A model generated the notes under the pieces. The model was not told the origin of the DNA. It saw nothing but the letters and a program-made list of their open reading frames with translations, and did no database searches. DNA of 64,000 bases, taken from assembly GCA_963748405.1 (NCBI GenBank), contig CAVVIT010000004.1, positions 62,001 to 126,000 of the forward strand, written 5' to 3'. The position numbers were made by a program, and so were the translations under genes. Positions 31,752 through 40,411 of the stretch are shown here, piece after piece (position 1 is the first letter of the stretch; every line of letters starts with the position of its first letter). This DNA comes from Fen-1273 sp963748405 (GTDB lineage: Bacteria > Bacteroidota > Ignavibacteria > UBA10030 > UBA6906).

Positions 31752-32687
31752 ATGACCACACAGACACGCGCCGGCGCGGCCGGGAAGAAATTGAACCTGC
31801 ACGCGGGCGATCTCGTCCAGGTGAAGAGCTACGAGGAAATCCGCGCGATGCTCGATGCCGACGGAACGTACGCGGGTCTCCCGTTCATGCCGGAGATGAG
31901 GAAATTCTGCGGGAGAACGGTCCGCGTCGCAAAACGCGCGAACCGGTTCTGCTACGAAGGCTCCCGGATGAGGATCATGAGCGACACCGTCTTCCTTGAA
32001 GGGATGCGGTGCGACGGGGAAGCGCACGACGGCTGCGACAAGGCCTGCATGGTATTCTGGAACGAGGATCTCCTCCGGCGCGCGGAGGGAGAGCCGACGA
32101 ACGACCCCTACCCGCCCGAGTCCGCGCTCCCGCCGGCAAAGGACTGGGTGACGAAGGAGGGGGACAGGTATTTCTGCCAGTCGTCGCAGCTCGTGAACGC
32201 GACGAAGGACTGGCGGCATTCCGATTTCAAGCCGTTCATCGAGGACGTGACGAGCGGGAACATGACCGTGTGGGAGCTCACGAAAGCCCTCTGGATCACG
32301 TTCGCCCGGATGTTCGGGACGCGCTCTTACCTGAAGGTCTGCGGCGACCTCTTCGGCGTCCTTTCGAAGACGCCCGGGGTCAGCCTGGGGCTCGAGCCGG
32401 GTGACTGGGTCCAGGTCAAGAGCGCCGAAGAGATCATGGCGACGCTCGACAAGGCCGGGCGCAACCGGGGGATGCAGTTCGCCCCGGAGATGCTGGAGCA
32501 CTGCGGGAAGAAGTACCAGGTGCTGCACCGCGTCGAGAAGATCATCCTCGAGCGGTCGGGCATGATGCAGAATCTCAAGGACACGGTGATACTGAAAAAC
32601 GTCGGGTGCGGCGGCGCCTGCCGCAAGGGGTGCCCGCGCGACACGTACCCGTTCTGGCGCGAGGCGTGGCTGACCCGCATTCCCTGA
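31752..32687 (+). CDS. Cys-rich protein with two copies of an unknown domain
   Basis: 311 residues, not assigned to a named family by me. Residues 18-109 and 216-309 are copies of one unit. Each begins [AP]GD[LW]VQVKS-x-EEI and has a [FH]CG motif (C53, C251). Each ends in a Cys cluster followed by FW-x-E-x-[LW]L-x-R (C87, C95, C99 and C286, C290, C294). The pattern suggests a metal or Fe-S site in each half. A Trp-rich linker lies between them. No signal peptide is seen, so it is probably cytoplasmic. Its place between the flippase and a PIG-L deacetylase links it to EPS building. Confidence 0.75.
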   Translation: MTTQTRAGAAGKKLNLHAGDLVQVKSYEEIRAMLDADGTYAGLPFMPEMRKFCGRTVRVAKRANRFCYEGSRMRIMSDTVFLEGMRCDGEAHDGCDKACMVFWNEDLLRRAEGEPTNDPYPPESALPPAKDWVTKEGDRYFCQSSQLVNATKDWRHSDFKPFIEDVTSGNMTVWELTKALWITFARMFGTRSYLKVCGDLFGVLSKTPGVSLGLEPGDWVQVKSAEEIMATLDKAGRNRGMQFAPEMLEHCGKKYQVLHRVEKIILERSGMMQNLKDTVILKNVGCGGACRKGCPRDTYPFWREAWLTRIP

Positions 32688-32710
32688 GAAGCTGAACGAG
32701 AAAGGAACGA

Positions 32711-33376
32711 TTGCCGCGCATGCAGAAACTTTCATTCCGGATCCCCGACGGGGCGCCGCTCCGCGTCCTGGCCCTGGGCGCCCACGCCGATGACATCGAA
32801 ATCGGGTGCGGGGGGACCATCCTCGAGCTCGCGAAGGCCCACCCGGACCTGAAGATCCACTGGGCCGTGTTCGGCTCCAACCCCACGCGCGCGGCCGAGG
32901 CCAGGGCGTGTGCGGCGCTCTTCCTGCGCGACGTGCATGACAGGAACGTCGTGATCCGGGCGCACCGGGACGGCTTCTTCCCGGCGGAATGGGTCGCGAT
33001 CAAGGAGGAGTTCGAGGAGATTCACCGCGAGTTCGAGCCGGACGTCGTCTTCACGCATTACAGGGACGACCGTCACCAGGACCACCGGGTTCTGTCGGAC
33101 CTCGCCTGGAACACGTTCCGGAACCACCTGATCCTGGAGTACGAGGTCCCGAAATACGACGGCGACCTCAGCTCGCCGAACTTCTTCGTCCCCCTGTCGG
33201 AGGCGAGCAGCGCGGCAAAGGTGAAATACATCCTGGAGTCGTTCCATTCGCAGAGCACGAAGCACTGGCTGACGGAGGATACGCTCACGGCGCTCCTGAG
33301 GCTCCGCGGCATCGAATCGGGAGGCGCATCGCGCCACGCCGAGGCATTTTACTGCAGAAAGGTCCTTCTCGGATGA
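32711..33376 (+). CDS. PIG-L-family N-deacetylase
   Basis: 221 residues of the LmbE/PIG-L fold. The zinc motif AHADD (24-28) with GCGGT and the second motif HQDHRV (after THYRDDR) are complete. These enzymes deacetylate GlcNAc-containing small molecules and lipid-linked sugars. Start TTG 32711 fits the AAAGGA six bases upstream better than ATG 32720. The end overlaps the next gene as ATGA. Confidence 0.87.
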   Translation: MPRMQKLSFRIPDGAPLRVLALGAHADDIEIGCGGTILELAKAHPDLKIHWAVFGSNPTRAAEARACAALFLRDVHDRNVVIRAHRDGFFPAEWVAIKEEFEEIHREFEPDVVFTHYRDDRHQDHRVLSDLAWNTFRNHLILEYEVPKYDGDLSSPNFFVPLSEASSAAKVKYILESFHSQSTKHWLTEDTLTALLRLRGIESGGASRHAEAFYCRKVLLG

Positions 33377-34323
33377 GCACGCCGAGGATCAGCATAGGGA
33401 TCCCCCTCTACAACGCCGAACGGTACCTCCGCGGCTGCCTCGACGCCGTGGCGGCGCAGACCTGCGGCGATTTCGAAGCGGTGATCGCCGACAACGCTTC
33501 CACCGACTCCACCGGCGAGATCTGCCGGGAGTACGCCTCCCGTGACCCCCGGTTCCGGTACGTACGGAACGAGAAGAACCTGGGCGCCGCGCGCAATTTC
33601 AACCTCGTCTTCCAGCTTGCGAAGGGGGAGTACTTCCGCTGGGCGGCCTACGACGACATCATGGCCCCGCGCGCCCTCGAGGCGTGCGCCGCGGCGCTCG
33701 ACGCCGACCCGGCCGTCGCGCTTGCATACCCGAAAACCGTGATCATCGACTCCGACGGCGTGGAGATCGAGCGCTATGACGACTCGTACGTCTTCGCCGA
33801 CGACGACCCGGCAACGAGGTTCGCTGCGTTTCTCCGGGTGGTCGACCTCCGGAACTGCAACCCGCTGTTCGGGTTGATGCGCCGTGCGACGCTCGCCAGG
33901 ACGATGATGCTCGGGAGCTACCATTCGGCCGACAAGGTGCTCCTGGCGCAGATGGTCCTCCTCGGCAAGTTCGTCGAAGTCCCCGAATATCTCTTTTACC
34001 GCCGGTACCACGCGCTCGGCTCGGTCCGCGTGAACAGGACGGCGCAGGCGTTCGCCGCCTGGTTCGACACCGGGCGGGCGGGACACAGGGCGTTCCCCCG
34101 CTGGCGCCGTCTCGCGGAGCTCCTGAAGTCCATCGGCCGCTCCCGGCTGACGTTCCTGCAGAAGGGGCGCTGCACGGCCTCGCTCTTTATGTTCTACATG
34201 CATCCGGAGAAATGGAAGATGCTCGTCGCCTCCGCGGCGGGGAACGTGGTGGGCCTTTTCTCGGGCAGGCACGTGGTGCACGGCAAGCTCGCTGCGCCGG
34301 AAGAAACGGCAAAGGCCAAGTAG
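33373..34323 (+). CDS. Glycosyltransferase family 2
   Basis: 316 residues of a GT-A inverting transferase. Seen are ISIGIPLYNAERYLRGCLDA, DNASTDSTGEIC and the metal-binding region AAYDDIMAPRALE. No membrane helices of note. It overlaps the PIG-L gene start-to-stop and ends before a 105-base gap. The sugar added cannot be told. Confidence 0.88.
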   Translation: MSTPRISIGIPLYNAERYLRGCLDAVAAQTCGDFEAVIADNASTDSTGEICREYASRDPRFRYVRNEKNLGAARNFNLVFQLAKGEYFRWAAYDDIMAPRALEACAAALDADPAVALAYPKTVIIDSDGVEIERYDDSYVFADDDPATRFAAFLRVVDLRNCNPLFGLMRRATLARTMMLGSYHSADKVLLAQMVLLGKFVEVPEYLFYRRYHALGSVRVNRTAQAFAAWFDTGRAGHRAFPRWRRLAELLKSIGRSRLTFLQKGRCTASLFMFYMHPEKWKMLVASAAGNVVGLFSGRHVVHGKLAAPEETAKAK

Positions 34324-34376
34324 TGTGTTCTCCGTGCGGCGCCGGCTCCGGCCGTCCGTCGCGCGGATCGCTTCAC

Positions 34377-34395
34377 CCGGCGGGGACCCCGCCGG
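34377..34395. repeat. Perfect 19-base palindrome in the gap before the UXS-like gene
   Basis: CCGGCGGGG and CCCCGCCGG flank a single A. It could fold as an eight-pair hairpin or be a protein site. No T run follows, so it is not a clear terminator. No promoter was found in the rest of this 105-base gap. Confidence 0.4.
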
Positions 34396-34428
34396 TCCAC
34401 ATCAGGCTTCAACCTTAGGGGAAGGACA

Positions 34429-35544
34429 ATGATAAAATCGGGGAATGAGATCGTCCGTGAAGATCTGGACTACATCTGCGCCAACCTTGGCGACGAGTTC
34501 GGCCGCATCGCCGGGAAGAACCTCCTCGTCACCGGGGGGGCCGGGTTCCTGGGATTCTACCTGGTGCAGGGGGCGCTCCACTGGAACACGAAGGTGCCGC
34601 CGGCGAAGAAAATCCGCGTGACGGTGTACGACAATTACATCAGGGGGGTTCCCGCGTGGCTGACGGCGCTCAAGGGGAATCCGGACCTTCGCCTGGTCAC
34701 GCACAACATGATCCAGCCGCTTCCGCCGGACATGGGCGAGTTTCAGTACATCATCCACGCCGCGGGGATCGCCTCGCCGATCTACTACCGGCTGCATCCG
34801 ATCGAGACGATGGACGCCAACATCACGGGCCTCCGGAACCTCCTGGACTATGCGGTCAGGCAGAACGACGCGGGGAAGACCGTTGAAGGATTCCTGTACT
34901 ACTCGAGCAGCGAAATCTACGGCGATCCTTCCCCGGAGAACATCCCGACCCCCGAGGATTACCGGGGGAACGTGTCGTGCACCGGGCCGCGCGCCTGCTA
35001 CGACGAGTCAAAACGGTACGGGGAGACGCTCTGCGTCAATTTCGCCAGGCAGCACGGCGTCCACGTCACGATGGCGCGCCCGTTCAACAACTACGGGCCG
35101 GGACTGAAAATCACCGACAAGAGGGTCCTGCCGGACTTCGCCGCGAACGTCCTGGCCGGGAAGGATATCGTCATGCTTTCCGACGGATCCCCGAAACGGA
35201 CGTTCTGTTACTCCGCCGACGCGATCGTCGGCTACTACAAGGTCCTCGTCAGGGGACGGAGCGGTGAGCCGTACAACGTGGGGGTCGAAACCCCCGAGAT
35301 CTCGATGTACGAGCTCGCGCAGAAGGTTGTCGCGACCGCGGCCGAGCTCTTCTCCTTCAAGGGGAAGATCGTCCGCCAGACGAGCGCCGAGAAGGACTAC
35401 CTCGTCGACAACCCGAACCGCCGGTGCCCCGTCATCGCCAAAGCCAGGAAGGACCTCGCCTACAACCCGACGATCCTCGTGGACGAAGGGCTGCGGCGCG
35501 CCATGCAGTGGTACAACGACAATCGCCAAGCGGAGGATGCGTAA
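34429..35544 (+). CDS. UDP-glucuronate decarboxylase-like SDR enzyme
   Basis: 371 residues. TGGAGFLG is at 35-42 and the catalytic Y191-x3-K195 is in ACYDESKRYGETLC, a form typical of UDP-glucuronate decarboxylases (UXS). ARPFNNYGPGL follows. With the UDP-glucose dehydrogenase immediately downstream (no gap), a route UDP-Glc to UDP-GlcA to UDP-xylose or its 4-keto intermediate is likely. The N-terminal extension of about 30 residues and a lower match elsewhere leave room for another NDP-sugar dehydratase. Confidence 0.8.
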   Translation: MIKSGNEIVREDLDYICANLGDEFGRIAGKNLLVTGGAGFLGFYLVQGALHWNTKVPPAKKIRVTVYDNYIRGVPAWLTALKGNPDLRLVTHNMIQPLPPDMGEFQYIIHAAGIASPIYYRLHPIETMDANITGLRNLLDYAVRQNDAGKTVEGFLYYSSSEIYGDPSPENIPTPEDYRGNVSCTGPRACYDESKRYGETLCVNFARQHGVHVTMARPFNNYGPGLKITDKRVLPDFAANVLAGKDIVMLSDGSPKRTFCYSADAIVGYYKVLVRGRSGEPYNVGVETPEISMYELAQKVVATAAELFSFKGKIVRQTSAEKDYLVDNPNRRCPVIAKARKDLAYNPTILVDEGLRRAMQWYNDNRQAEDA

Positions 35545-36882
35545 ATGAACGTCTCAGTCATCGGTACAGGCTACGTGGGGATCGTCACGGGCGTCTGCCT
35601 TGCGGACAAGGGGCACGCCGTGACGTGCGTGGACGTTGACGCGGAGAAGGTGGAGAGGATACGCAAGGGGGAACCGCCGATATTCGAAGCGGGACTCGAA
35701 GACATGCTGAAGAAAACGATCGGGAAGTCGCTCTTCGCGACGACCGACCTGCGCGCGGCGGTGCTGGAGAGCCAGGTGACGCTCATCGCCGTCGGCACGC
35801 CGTTCGACGGGAAAGAGATCGATCTGACGTTCGTCCGCGAGGTCGCCCGTCAGATCGGCGTCGTCCTGAAGGAGAAGGGCGCCTATCACGTCGTCGTCGT
35901 CAAGAGCACCGTCGTTCCGGGCACGACCGACACGGTCGTGCTGCCGATCCTCGAGGAGGCTTCCGGGAAGAAGGCCGGGAAGGATTTCGGCGTGGGAATG
36001 AACCCGGAGTTTCTCACCGAAGGGCAGGCGATCGACGACTTCATGAAGCCCGACAGGCTCGTGCTGGGCGGCTGCGATGCGCGCTCGCTGGAAACGCTCG
36101 ACGCCCTGTACGAGCCGTTCCACGGCGTCCCCCGGCTCCGGACGAACTGCAAAACGGCGGAGATGATCAAGTACGCCTCCAACTGCATGCTCGCGGTGCA
36201 GATTTCGTTCGCCAACGAGCTGGGAAACCTCTGCGCCGCGCTGGGCGGCGTGGACATGGTCGACGTCACGAAGGGACTGCAGCTGGGATACTACCTCCGG
36301 CCCCTCCTGGCGGACGGCACGCCGGTCCAGGCCCCCATCTCCTCGTTCCTGGAGGCGGGGTGCGGGTTCGGGGGAAGCTGCCTCCCGAAGGACGTCAAGG
36401 CGCTCGTTGCCCACGGTGAGAAGGCCGGGCGGGCGATGCCGCTGCTGAACGCCGTCCTCGACATCAACAGGGAACAGCCGGGGCGCACCGTCGCGATCCT
36501 GAAGAAGCATTACCCGTCGCTCCGCGGCGTGCGCGTTGCGGTCCTGGGACTGGCGTTCAAGCCCGATACGGACGACATGAGGGAGTCTCCCGCGATACCG
36601 ATCGTCCGGCAGCTCGCCGCCGAAGGCGCTGTGCTCCAGGCATACGACCCGGTCGCGATGAAGGAAGCCCGGAAGATCTTCCGCGACGTCCCGATCATGA
36701 TGTGCTCCGGGCTCGAGGAGGCCCTGAAGAACGTCGATGCGGCGATCATCGTGACCCGGTGGAACGAATTCAAGCGCGTGCCGGAACTCCTCGCGCGTCT
36801 CCGGCCGCAGCCGCTCCTGATCGACGGGCGCCGGATGCTCGACAAGTCCGCGGTCGCCAGGTACGAGGGGATCGGGGTCTGA
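35545..36882 (+). CDS. ugd: UDP-glucose 6-dehydrogenase
   Basis: A 445-residue NAD-dependent enzyme oxidising UDP-glucose to UDP-glucuronate. It begins VSVIGTGYVGIVTGVCLAD. GCGFGGSCLPKD holds the catalytic Cys, and the C-terminal UDP-binding domain has LGLAFKPDTDDMRESPA. Full length. It starts directly after the stop of the UXS-like gene, consistent with a shared UDP-sugar pathway. Confidence 0.95.
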   Translation: MNVSVIGTGYVGIVTGVCLADKGHAVTCVDVDAEKVERIRKGEPPIFEAGLEDMLKKTIGKSLFATTDLRAAVLESQVTLIAVGTPFDGKEIDLTFVREVARQIGVVLKEKGAYHVVVVKSTVVPGTTDTVVLPILEEASGKKAGKDFGVGMNPEFLTEGQAIDDFMKPDRLVLGGCDARSLETLDALYEPFHGVPRLRTNCKTAEMIKYASNCMLAVQISFANELGNLCAALGGVDMVDVTKGLQLGYYLRPLLADGTPVQAPISSFLEAGCGFGGSCLPKDVKALVAHGEKAGRAMPLLNAVLDINREQPGRTVAILKKHYPSLRGVRVAVLGLAFKPDTDDMRESPAIPIVRQLAAEGAVLQAYDPVAMKEARKIFRDVPIMMCSGLEEALKNVDAAIIVTRWNEFKRVPELLARLRPQPLLIDGRRMLDKSAVARYEGIGV

Positions 36883-36944
36883 TTTCCCCCTCCCGCACCG
36901 GCACCGCACACACCAGGAACAGGAAACCAGAAAAAAGGAGTACT

Positions 36945-38201
36945 ATGGCAGGACAGGCGTCATCCCCGGCACGAGGCTGTTTATTCTGCGGCACACCCCT
37001 GCGCCACACGTTCGTGGACCTCGGGCTCTCACCCCTGTGCGAGACGTTCATCAGGGAAGACGAGCTTGACAACAGGGAGCCGTTTTACCCTCTCCACGTG
37101 TTCGTGTGCGAGAAGTGCTTTCTCGTCCAGCTGCACGAGTACGTCAGTCCGGCCGACATCTTCACGGAATACGCGTACTTCTCCTCGTACTCCGACACGT
37201 GGGTCCAGCACGCGAAGAAGTACGTCGACATGATCACGGAGCGCCTGCACCTGGGTCCGAAGAGTTTCGTCGTCGAGCTGGCGAGCAACGACGGATACCT
37301 CCTGCAGCACTACCTGCCGAAGGGGATCCCCGTGCTCGGCGTCGAGCCCGCCGCCAACGTCGCGAAGGTCGCCGTGGAACAGCGGAAGGTCCCGACGCTC
37401 GTGAAGTTCTTCGGCGTGAACACCGCGAAGGAGCTCGTCGCGCAGGGGAAACAGGCGGATCTCATCTCGGGGATCAACGTCCTGGCCCAGGTGCCGGACA
37501 TCAACGATTTCGTCGAGGGGATCAGGATCCTCCTGAAGCCGGGGGGCGTGATGACGATCGAATTCCCTCACCTGCTCCGGCTCATGAACGAAAACCAGTT
37601 CGATACGATCTACCACGAACATTTCTTCTACTTCTCGTTCATGACGGCCGAAACGATCTTCGGGGCGCACGGGCTGACGCTCTTCGACGTGGAAGAGCTC
37701 CCGTCGCACGGCGGCTCGCTCCGCATTTACGGCCGCCACGAGGCCGACGCGACGAAGCCGGTCACCGAGCGCGCGCTGGCGCTGAAGCAGCGGGAGCTCG
37801 CCGCGGGACTCAGGACGCTCGCGGCTTACGGCTCGTTCGCCGAACAGGTGAAGGAGACGAAGCGGGGGATCCTGGATTTCCTGATCCGGGCGAAGCGCGA
37901 AGGGAAGAAGATCGTCGGGTACGGCGCGCCGGGGAAAGGGAACACGCTCCTGAACTACTGCGGGATCCGCGAGGATTTTCTCGATTTCACGGTGGACCGG
38001 AACACGTACAAGCACGGAAAATACACCCCGGGGACGCACATCCCGATCTTTGACCCTTCGAAGATCCGGGAAGCGAAACCGGATTATCTCTTCATCCTGC
38101 CGTGGAACCTGAAGTCCGAGATCGTCTCGCAGATGGGGTTCATCAGGGACTGGGGGGGGAAATTCGTGATTCCCATTCCGCGCATCGAGGTGATCGATTG
38201 A
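36945..38201 (+). CDS. Sugar C-methyltransferase-like SAM enzyme
   Basis: 418 residues with the layout of NDP-sugar C-methyltransferases (NovU/TylC3 type). An N-terminal zinc site (C12, C15, C55, C58) is followed by a SAM domain (VVELASNDGYLLQHYL) and a C-terminal Rossmann-like domain (KIVGYGAPGKGNTLLNY). IYHEHFFYFS holds the presumed base residues. ATG 36945 follows AAAAAAGGAG, an excellent ribosome site. It may put a branch methyl on a keto-sugar. Confidence 0.88.
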   Translation: MAGQASSPARGCLFCGTPLRHTFVDLGLSPLCETFIREDELDNREPFYPLHVFVCEKCFLVQLHEYVSPADIFTEYAYFSSYSDTWVQHAKKYVDMITERLHLGPKSFVVELASNDGYLLQHYLPKGIPVLGVEPAANVAKVAVEQRKVPTLVKFFGVNTAKELVAQGKQADLISGINVLAQVPDINDFVEGIRILLKPGGVMTIEFPHLLRLMNENQFDTIYHEHFFYFSFMTAETIFGAHGLTLFDVEELPSHGGSLRIYGRHEADATKPVTERALALKQRELAAGLRTLAAYGSFAEQVKETKRGILDFLIRAKREGKKIVGYGAPGKGNTLLNYCGIREDFLDFTVDRNTYKHGKYTPGTHIPIFDPSKIREAKPDYLFILPWNLKSEIVSQMGFIRDWGGKFVIPIPRIEVID

Positions 38202-38235
38202 CCGCCCCTGTCCCGCGCAGAAGGGAGAGGTCCTC

Positions 38236-39516
38236 GTGATCGACACGGCGCTCGCCCTCCGTGAAAAGGAGGGGAAACCGATCCGCGTCGCCATGGTCGG
38301 GGCGGGGTTTGCCGGCCGGATGATCGCGCTCCATCTCGTCGCCGTTCCCGGCATCCGGCTCGCCGCCGTGGTCAACAGGAACCCCGCGCACGCGGAGGAA
38401 GCGTTCCGCGACGCGGGGGTCGCGCGCGTGAGGACGGTGGAGCGGAGCGACGAGCTCGACGCCGCCGTCGGGCGCGGAGAGTGCGCCGTGACGACGGACC
38501 ACCGCGCGGTATGCGGCGCGAAGACGATCGACGCCGTCATCGAGGTGACGGGGACCGTCGAGTACGGGGCCCGGGTCGTTCTTGACGCGGTCGCCGGGAG
38601 GAAACACGTCATCCTCGTGAACGCCGAGCTCGATGCGACGCTCGGGCCGGTCCTGAAGCGCTATGCGGACAAATCGGGGGTGATCCTGACGGACACGGAC
38701 GGCGACGAGCCGGGGGTCGCGATGACGCTCCTGCGTTATCTCCGCTCCATCGGGCTCCGCACGGTCGCCGCGGGGAACCTTAAGGGGCTCCTCGACAGGC
38801 GGAGGACGCCGGCGACGCAGAAGGAGTTCGCGGAAAAGACCGGGCAGGATCCAATGAAGGTCACGTCGTTTGCCGACGGGACGAAGCTCTCGATGGAGGC
38901 GGCGGTCCTGGCGAACGCGGCGGGGTTCGGCGTCGGGGTGCGGGGAATGTTCGGACCGCGCGCGCAGCACGTGAACGAGATGGCACGCCTGCTCCCGGCG
39001 GAGGCCATGCTGGCGGGCGGGATCGTCGATTTTGCGCTGGGCGCCGAGCCCCATACCGGGGCGTTCGTCGTCGTCCACGAAAGCGGCGCCCTGAAGGTGG
39101 AGCGCCTGAAGTACTTCAAGATGGGGGACGGGCCGTTTTTCGTCTTCTATACGCCGTTCCACCTTCCGCAGGTCCAGGTCGCTTCGACCGTGGCGCGGGC
39201 CGTCCTGTTTGCGGACGCCACCGTGGCGCCCGCGGGGCCGCCCCGCTGTGAGGTGATCACGATGGCAAAACGGGACCTCCGGGAGGGGACGCGCATCGAC
39301 GGCCTCGGGGGATACGACATATACGGCACGATCGATAATGCCTCCGTCGCGGCGGCGGGACGGCTCCTGCCGGCCGGCGTCGCCGAAGGGTGCACGCTCA
39401 GGCGTGACGTGGCGCGGGATGAGCCGTTGACCTACGACGACATCGCGCTCCCGGCGGGGCGCCTCTGCGACAGGCTGCGCGGCGAACAGGAAGTATTGTC
39501 TCACTCCTCTCTGTGA
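38236..39516 (+). CDS. Homoserine-dehydrogenase-like oxidoreductase with SAF domain
   Basis: 426 residues. An N-terminal NAD(P)-binding domain (VAMVGAGFAGRMIALHL) leads to a catalytic-like domain and a C-terminal SAF domain (AGRLLPAGVAEGCTL through DIALPAGRLC). This layout matches the uncharacterised COG4091 group. In EPS loci it travels with C-methyltransferases and nucleotidyltransferases, so it probably acts on a sugar intermediate and not on homoserine; that is inference. Start GTG 38236 after GGGAGAGG. Confidence 0.75.
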   Translation: MIDTALALREKEGKPIRVAMVGAGFAGRMIALHLVAVPGIRLAAVVNRNPAHAEEAFRDAGVARVRTVERSDELDAAVGRGECAVTTDHRAVCGAKTIDAVIEVTGTVEYGARVVLDAVAGRKHVILVNAELDATLGPVLKRYADKSGVILTDTDGDEPGVAMTLLRYLRSIGLRTVAAGNLKGLLDRRRTPATQKEFAEKTGQDPMKVTSFADGTKLSMEAAVLANAAGFGVGVRGMFGPRAQHVNEMARLLPAEAMLAGGIVDFALGAEPHTGAFVVVHESGALKVERLKYFKMGDGPFFVFYTPFHLPQVQVASTVARAVLFADATVAPAGPPRCEVITMAKRDLREGTRIDGLGGYDIYGTIDNASVAAAGRLLPAGVAEGCTLRRDVARDEPLTYDDIALPAGRLCDRLRGEQEVLSHSSL

Positions 39517-39532
39517 ACGAAAGGGACTGGCG

Positions 39533-40330
39533 ATGAAAGTAGTGCTCTTCTGCGGCGGGCTCGGCACGCGCATGCGCGATTTCTCCGAGTCGATCCCCAA
39601 GCCGATGGTGACGATCGGGTACCGTCCGATCATCTGGCACGTCATGAAATACTACGCGCACTTCGGCCACAAGGATTTCATCCTCTGCCTGGGATACAAA
39701 GCCGACGTGATCAAGAATTATTTCCTGAAATACGACGAATGCATCTCGAACGACTTCGTCCTCTCCAACGGCGGGGGACAGGTCGACCTCCTGGCGCGCG
39801 ATATCAGCGACTGGAAGATCACGTTCGTCGACACGGGAGTCCATTCCAACATCGGGATGCGGCTCAAGGCGGTGGAGAAGCACCTCGAGGGAGAGAAGGC
39901 GTTTTTCGCGAACTACACCGACGGCCTGACCGACCTGAACCTCAACGATGAGTACGCGTTCTTCGAGAAGCACGACAAGATCGCCTGTTTCGCGGGAGTC
40001 CGGCCGACACAGTCGTTCCATCTGGTGAACACGGACGGCCCGCTCGTCACCGGCATCCAGCACGTCGTCGACTCCGGCGTCCGGATCAACGGCGGATTCT
40101 TCATATTCAAGCACGACATTTTCAAATATATGCGCGAAGGGGAGGAGCTCGTCATCACCCCGTTCCACCGCCTGATCGCCGAGAAGCAGCTTCTCGCCTA
40201 TCCGTACGACGGCTTCTGGGCGTGCATGGACACGTTCAAGGAGCGGCAGATGCTCGACGACATGTACTCACGCGGCGAAACGCCCTGGGAAGTCTGGAAG
40301 GGGCACGGGAAACAATCATTACAGAAATAA
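39533..40330 (+). CDS. rfbF: Glucose-1-phosphate cytidylyltransferase-like
   Basis: 265 residues. The NTP-transferase motif GGLGTRM is at 9-15; then PKPMVTIGYRPIIWHVMKYY, FANYTDGLTDLN and the GFWACMDTFKE end, all typical of RfbF, which makes CDP-glucose. A CDP-glucose 4,6-dehydratase would be expected next to it; the only candidate nearby is the SDR at 34429 or the one at 29084. Normal length. Confidence 0.87.
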   Translation: MKVVLFCGGLGTRMRDFSESIPKPMVTIGYRPIIWHVMKYYAHFGHKDFILCLGYKADVIKNYFLKYDECISNDFVLSNGGGQVDLLARDISDWKITFVDTGVHSNIGMRLKAVEKHLEGEKAFFANYTDGLTDLNLNDEYAFFEKHDKIACFAGVRPTQSFHLVNTDGPLVTGIQHVVDSGVRINGGFFIFKHDIFKYMREGEELVITPFHRLIAEKQLLAYPYDGFWACMDTFKERQMLDDMYSRGETPWEVWKGHGKQSLQK

Positions 40331-40349
40331 TCACCGCAGGCGGCCCGTG

Positions 40350-40378
40350 TTGTTCTTCAGGCACGGGCTGCGTATATT
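40350..40378 (+). promoter_or_regulatory. Internal promoter before the toroid-like gene
   Basis: TTGTTC (40350-40355), 17 bases, TATATT (40373-40378). A hairpin GCCCGTG/CACGGGC (40343-40349 with 40362-40368) overlaps the spacer and may end transcription from upstream or act as an operator. The start would be near 40385, 27 bases before the ATG. Confidence 0.55.
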
Positions 40379-40411
40379 GACCGCCGTCAACGCACACAGG
40401 GAAGGGTTTTG

